Notes under the pieces: model-generated | Database searches by the model: none | The model's input: the letters and a program-made list of their open reading frames with translations, nothing else | Told to the model about the DNA's origin: nothing | Part shown: one piece after another, positions 6,099 to 6,773 of the stretch | Layout: every line of letters begins with the position of its first letter | How positions within the stretch are numbered: the stretch's first letter is position 1 | Source: Caldisericota bacterium | GTDB taxonomy: Bacteria > Bipolaricaulota > Bipolaricaulia > Bipolaricaulales > Bipolaricaulaceae | DNA length: 6,773 nt | Assembly (NCBI GenBank): GCA_013151115.1 | Contig: JAADIW010000080.1 | Coordinates: 1-6,773, forward strand | Reading direction: 5' to 3' | Position numbers and translations under genes: made by a program

Positions 6099-6147
6099 AT
6101 CAACGTCTTTTGACCCGCCTTTGACCGCCGCGTTGATCCCGTTGAGG
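6099..6147. promoter_or_regulatory. TTGA-core direct-repeat array inside an inverted repeat; candidate operator
   Basis: Plus-strand TTGA cores start at 6110, 6121, 6133 and 6142, spacings of 11, 12 and 9 bp, about one helical turn. The first two are near-identical units (TTTGACCCGCC and TTTGACCGCC). A perfect 7-bp inverted repeat, ATCAACG (6099-6105) and CGTTGAT (6131-6137), frames them. PhoB/OmpR-type winged helices bind tandem direct repeats with 10-11 bp pitch, so this is a fitting site for the divergent membrane regulator and may control both promoters of the spacer. Confidence 0.5.
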
Positions 6148-6170
6148 TTCATCGGCGACCCGGTCCCGGC

Positions 6171-6235
6171 TAGCCTCGCTCCCGCACATGGCCGGAGCAC
6201 GGCCAAAAAAACGGATCCGCAAAAGGAGGTAGGAC
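6171..6235 (+). promoter_or_regulatory. Possible -10, leader stem-loop and strong ribosome-binding site of the right-edge gene
   Basis: TAGCCT (6171-6176) is the best -10-like hexamer but has no consensus -35; the last TTGA repeat is 23 nt upstream. TGGCCG (6189-6194) and CGGCCA (6200-6205) form a 6-bp stem with a 5-nt loop, followed by an A-run. AAAAGGAGGT (6221-6230) is a near-perfect Shine-Dalgarno 5 nt before the ATG at 6236. A 14-codon basic reading frame (6188-6232) ends inside this ribosome-binding site. The ribosome-binding site is convincing; the -10 and hairpin are tentative. Confidence 0.4.
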
Positions 6236-6773
6236 ATGAGGTTATCGAGGTCGGCGAAGTTCATGGCCGGGACCGCCATCGCGCTGTCCCTGATGTTGGG
6301 AGGGCTCGCCCAGCCCATGGGTCCCGGGGCGGCGCCGGCGCCGCGGGTGCCGGAGAAGCTCCCCGAGCTCGTCAAGGCCATCGCCGTCGAGCTCAAAGCC
6401 CTCTGGGACGCGGTCGAGGATATGCCGGCCCTCAAGGAGGCCCTGACGGCCCCGATGGAACTCGCCCGCGATTCCCTCGAGGCCCTCGAGGAGACCGAGG
6501 AGCCCGGCAAGGAGGCCCTAAAGGAGCTCATCGTCCTCTCGCTCGCCCTGCACCGCATCGAGGACGTGTTCGAGCGCGGCATCGGCCAACGGCTCAGGGC
6601 ACACGTGGCCCCCATGGGTGGACCGGAGCGCGGTCCCATGGGCCGTGGCGTTGCCGGGCCGGGGAGATTCGGGGAAGTGCGTGACTGGATCGAGGCCTAT
6701 CTCAAAGGCGCTATGAGCGCCCTGTCCCCCGAGGAGGCCGCGCGGCTCCTGGGGATCATCGGCGGGCTGATCC
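6236..6773 (+). CDS. Secreted alpha-helical, Pro/Gly/Met-rich protein of unknown function (3' end truncated by window)
   Basis: 179 codons are visible and the frame is still open at the right edge. The start is set by a near-perfect Shine-Dalgarno. The N-terminus (MRLSRSAKFMAGTAIALSLM, then LGGLAQ) is a signal peptide: basic n-region, hydrophobic core and a likely cleavage after GLA at residue 25. A Pro/Ala-rich segment (27-42) follows, then amphipathic charged helices (about 43-121) with many Glu/Lys/Leu. A flexible stretch rich in Gly, Pro, Arg and Met comes next (125-147, with PMG at 126-128 and 134-136), then further helix (LSPEEAARLLG, 163-173). No enzyme motif or cysteine is visible. 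The family is not recognised; helical secreted chaperone- or adaptor-like proteins are possible, but nothing proves this. Its position divergent from the membrane regulator, across a shared operator-like array, suggests it is a target. Confidence 0.75.
   Translation, partial: MRLSRSAKFMAGTAIALSLMLGGLAQPMGPGAAPAPRVPEKLPELVKAIAVELKALWDAVEDMPALKEALTAPMELARDSLEALEETEEPGKEALKELIVLSLALHRIEDVFERGIGQRLRAHVAPMGGPERGPMGRGVAGPGRFGEVRDWIEAYLKGAMSALSPEEAARLLGIIGGLI

Noticed and set aside
6048..6206. Upstream extension of the membrane regulator to an earlier start
   Set aside because: It would add 53 residues lacking signal or domain features and would run through the putative promoter and repeat array. 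ATG 6047 has GGAGG and begins directly with a membrane segment.
6100..6639. 179-codon minus-strand open frame opposite the right-edge gene
   Set aside because: Ser/Arg/Ala-rich translation with no recognisable features, antisense to the better-supported secreted-protein gene.
6121..6684. 187-codon plus-strand open frame across the divergent spacer and right-edge gene
   Set aside because: It runs through the operator-like repeats and the Shine-Dalgarno, and its Arg/Gly/Pro-rich translation lacks a signal or domain. The frame starting at 6236 has a strong ribosome-binding site and signal peptide.

Overview
This is a GC-rich bacterial window with strongly G/C-ending codons. It holds six complete or nearly complete genes plus one truncated at each edge. 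Bacterial character is shown by a two-component system, an OmpR/PhoB-type winged helix in a second protein, -10-like hexamers and Sec-type signal peptides. A fused ADP-forming acyl/acetyl-CoA synthetase is typical of archaea and of some anaerobic or thermophilic bacteria, so an acetate-producing anaerobe is plausible. A high-GC lineage such as Bipolaricaulota/Acetothermia is my guess only; the taxon cannot be fixed from sequence reading alone.

Left third, minus strand (1-2343): a two-gene operon. The 695-residue ADP-forming acetate/acyl-CoA ligase comes first. It overlaps by 4 nt (GTGA) the start of a P-loop BioD/phosphotransacetylase-like protein that runs off the left edge. Both point to acyl-CoA/acetate energy metabolism.

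Centre, plus strand (2504-4545): a response regulator of the OmpR/PhoB class and its sensor histidine kinase, overlapping by 4 nt (GTGA again). They diverge from the synthetase across a 160-bp control region (2344-2503). There, both genes have a TAnnnT -10-like element exactly 8 nt before the ATG and no good Shine-Dalgarno at usual spacing, suggesting leaderless mRNAs. A perfect 7+7 inverted repeat abuts the kinase-operon -10.

Right third (4542-6773): the most unusual part. A 290-residue membrane protein on the minus strand has a sensor-kinase-like front half (TM, extracytoplasmic domain, TM). Its C-terminus is not a kinase but an OmpR/PhoB-type DNA-binding winged helix. This is a ToxR/CadC-like one-component regulator with the domain order inverted. 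Downstream of it, same strand, is a secreted alpha-helical protein of unknown function. Divergent from it is a second secreted, helical, Pro/Gly/Met-rich protein cut by the right edge. The divergent spacer carries TTGA-core direct repeats about one helical turn apart, the arrangement PhoB/OmpR-type winged helices recognise. A similar pair precedes the downstream secreted gene. My reading is that this is a membrane-signalling module controlling two exported proteins; the function is unknown.

No RNA genes, CRISPR arrays, insertion sequences or attachment sites were seen. No gene-free stretch exceeds 300 bases.
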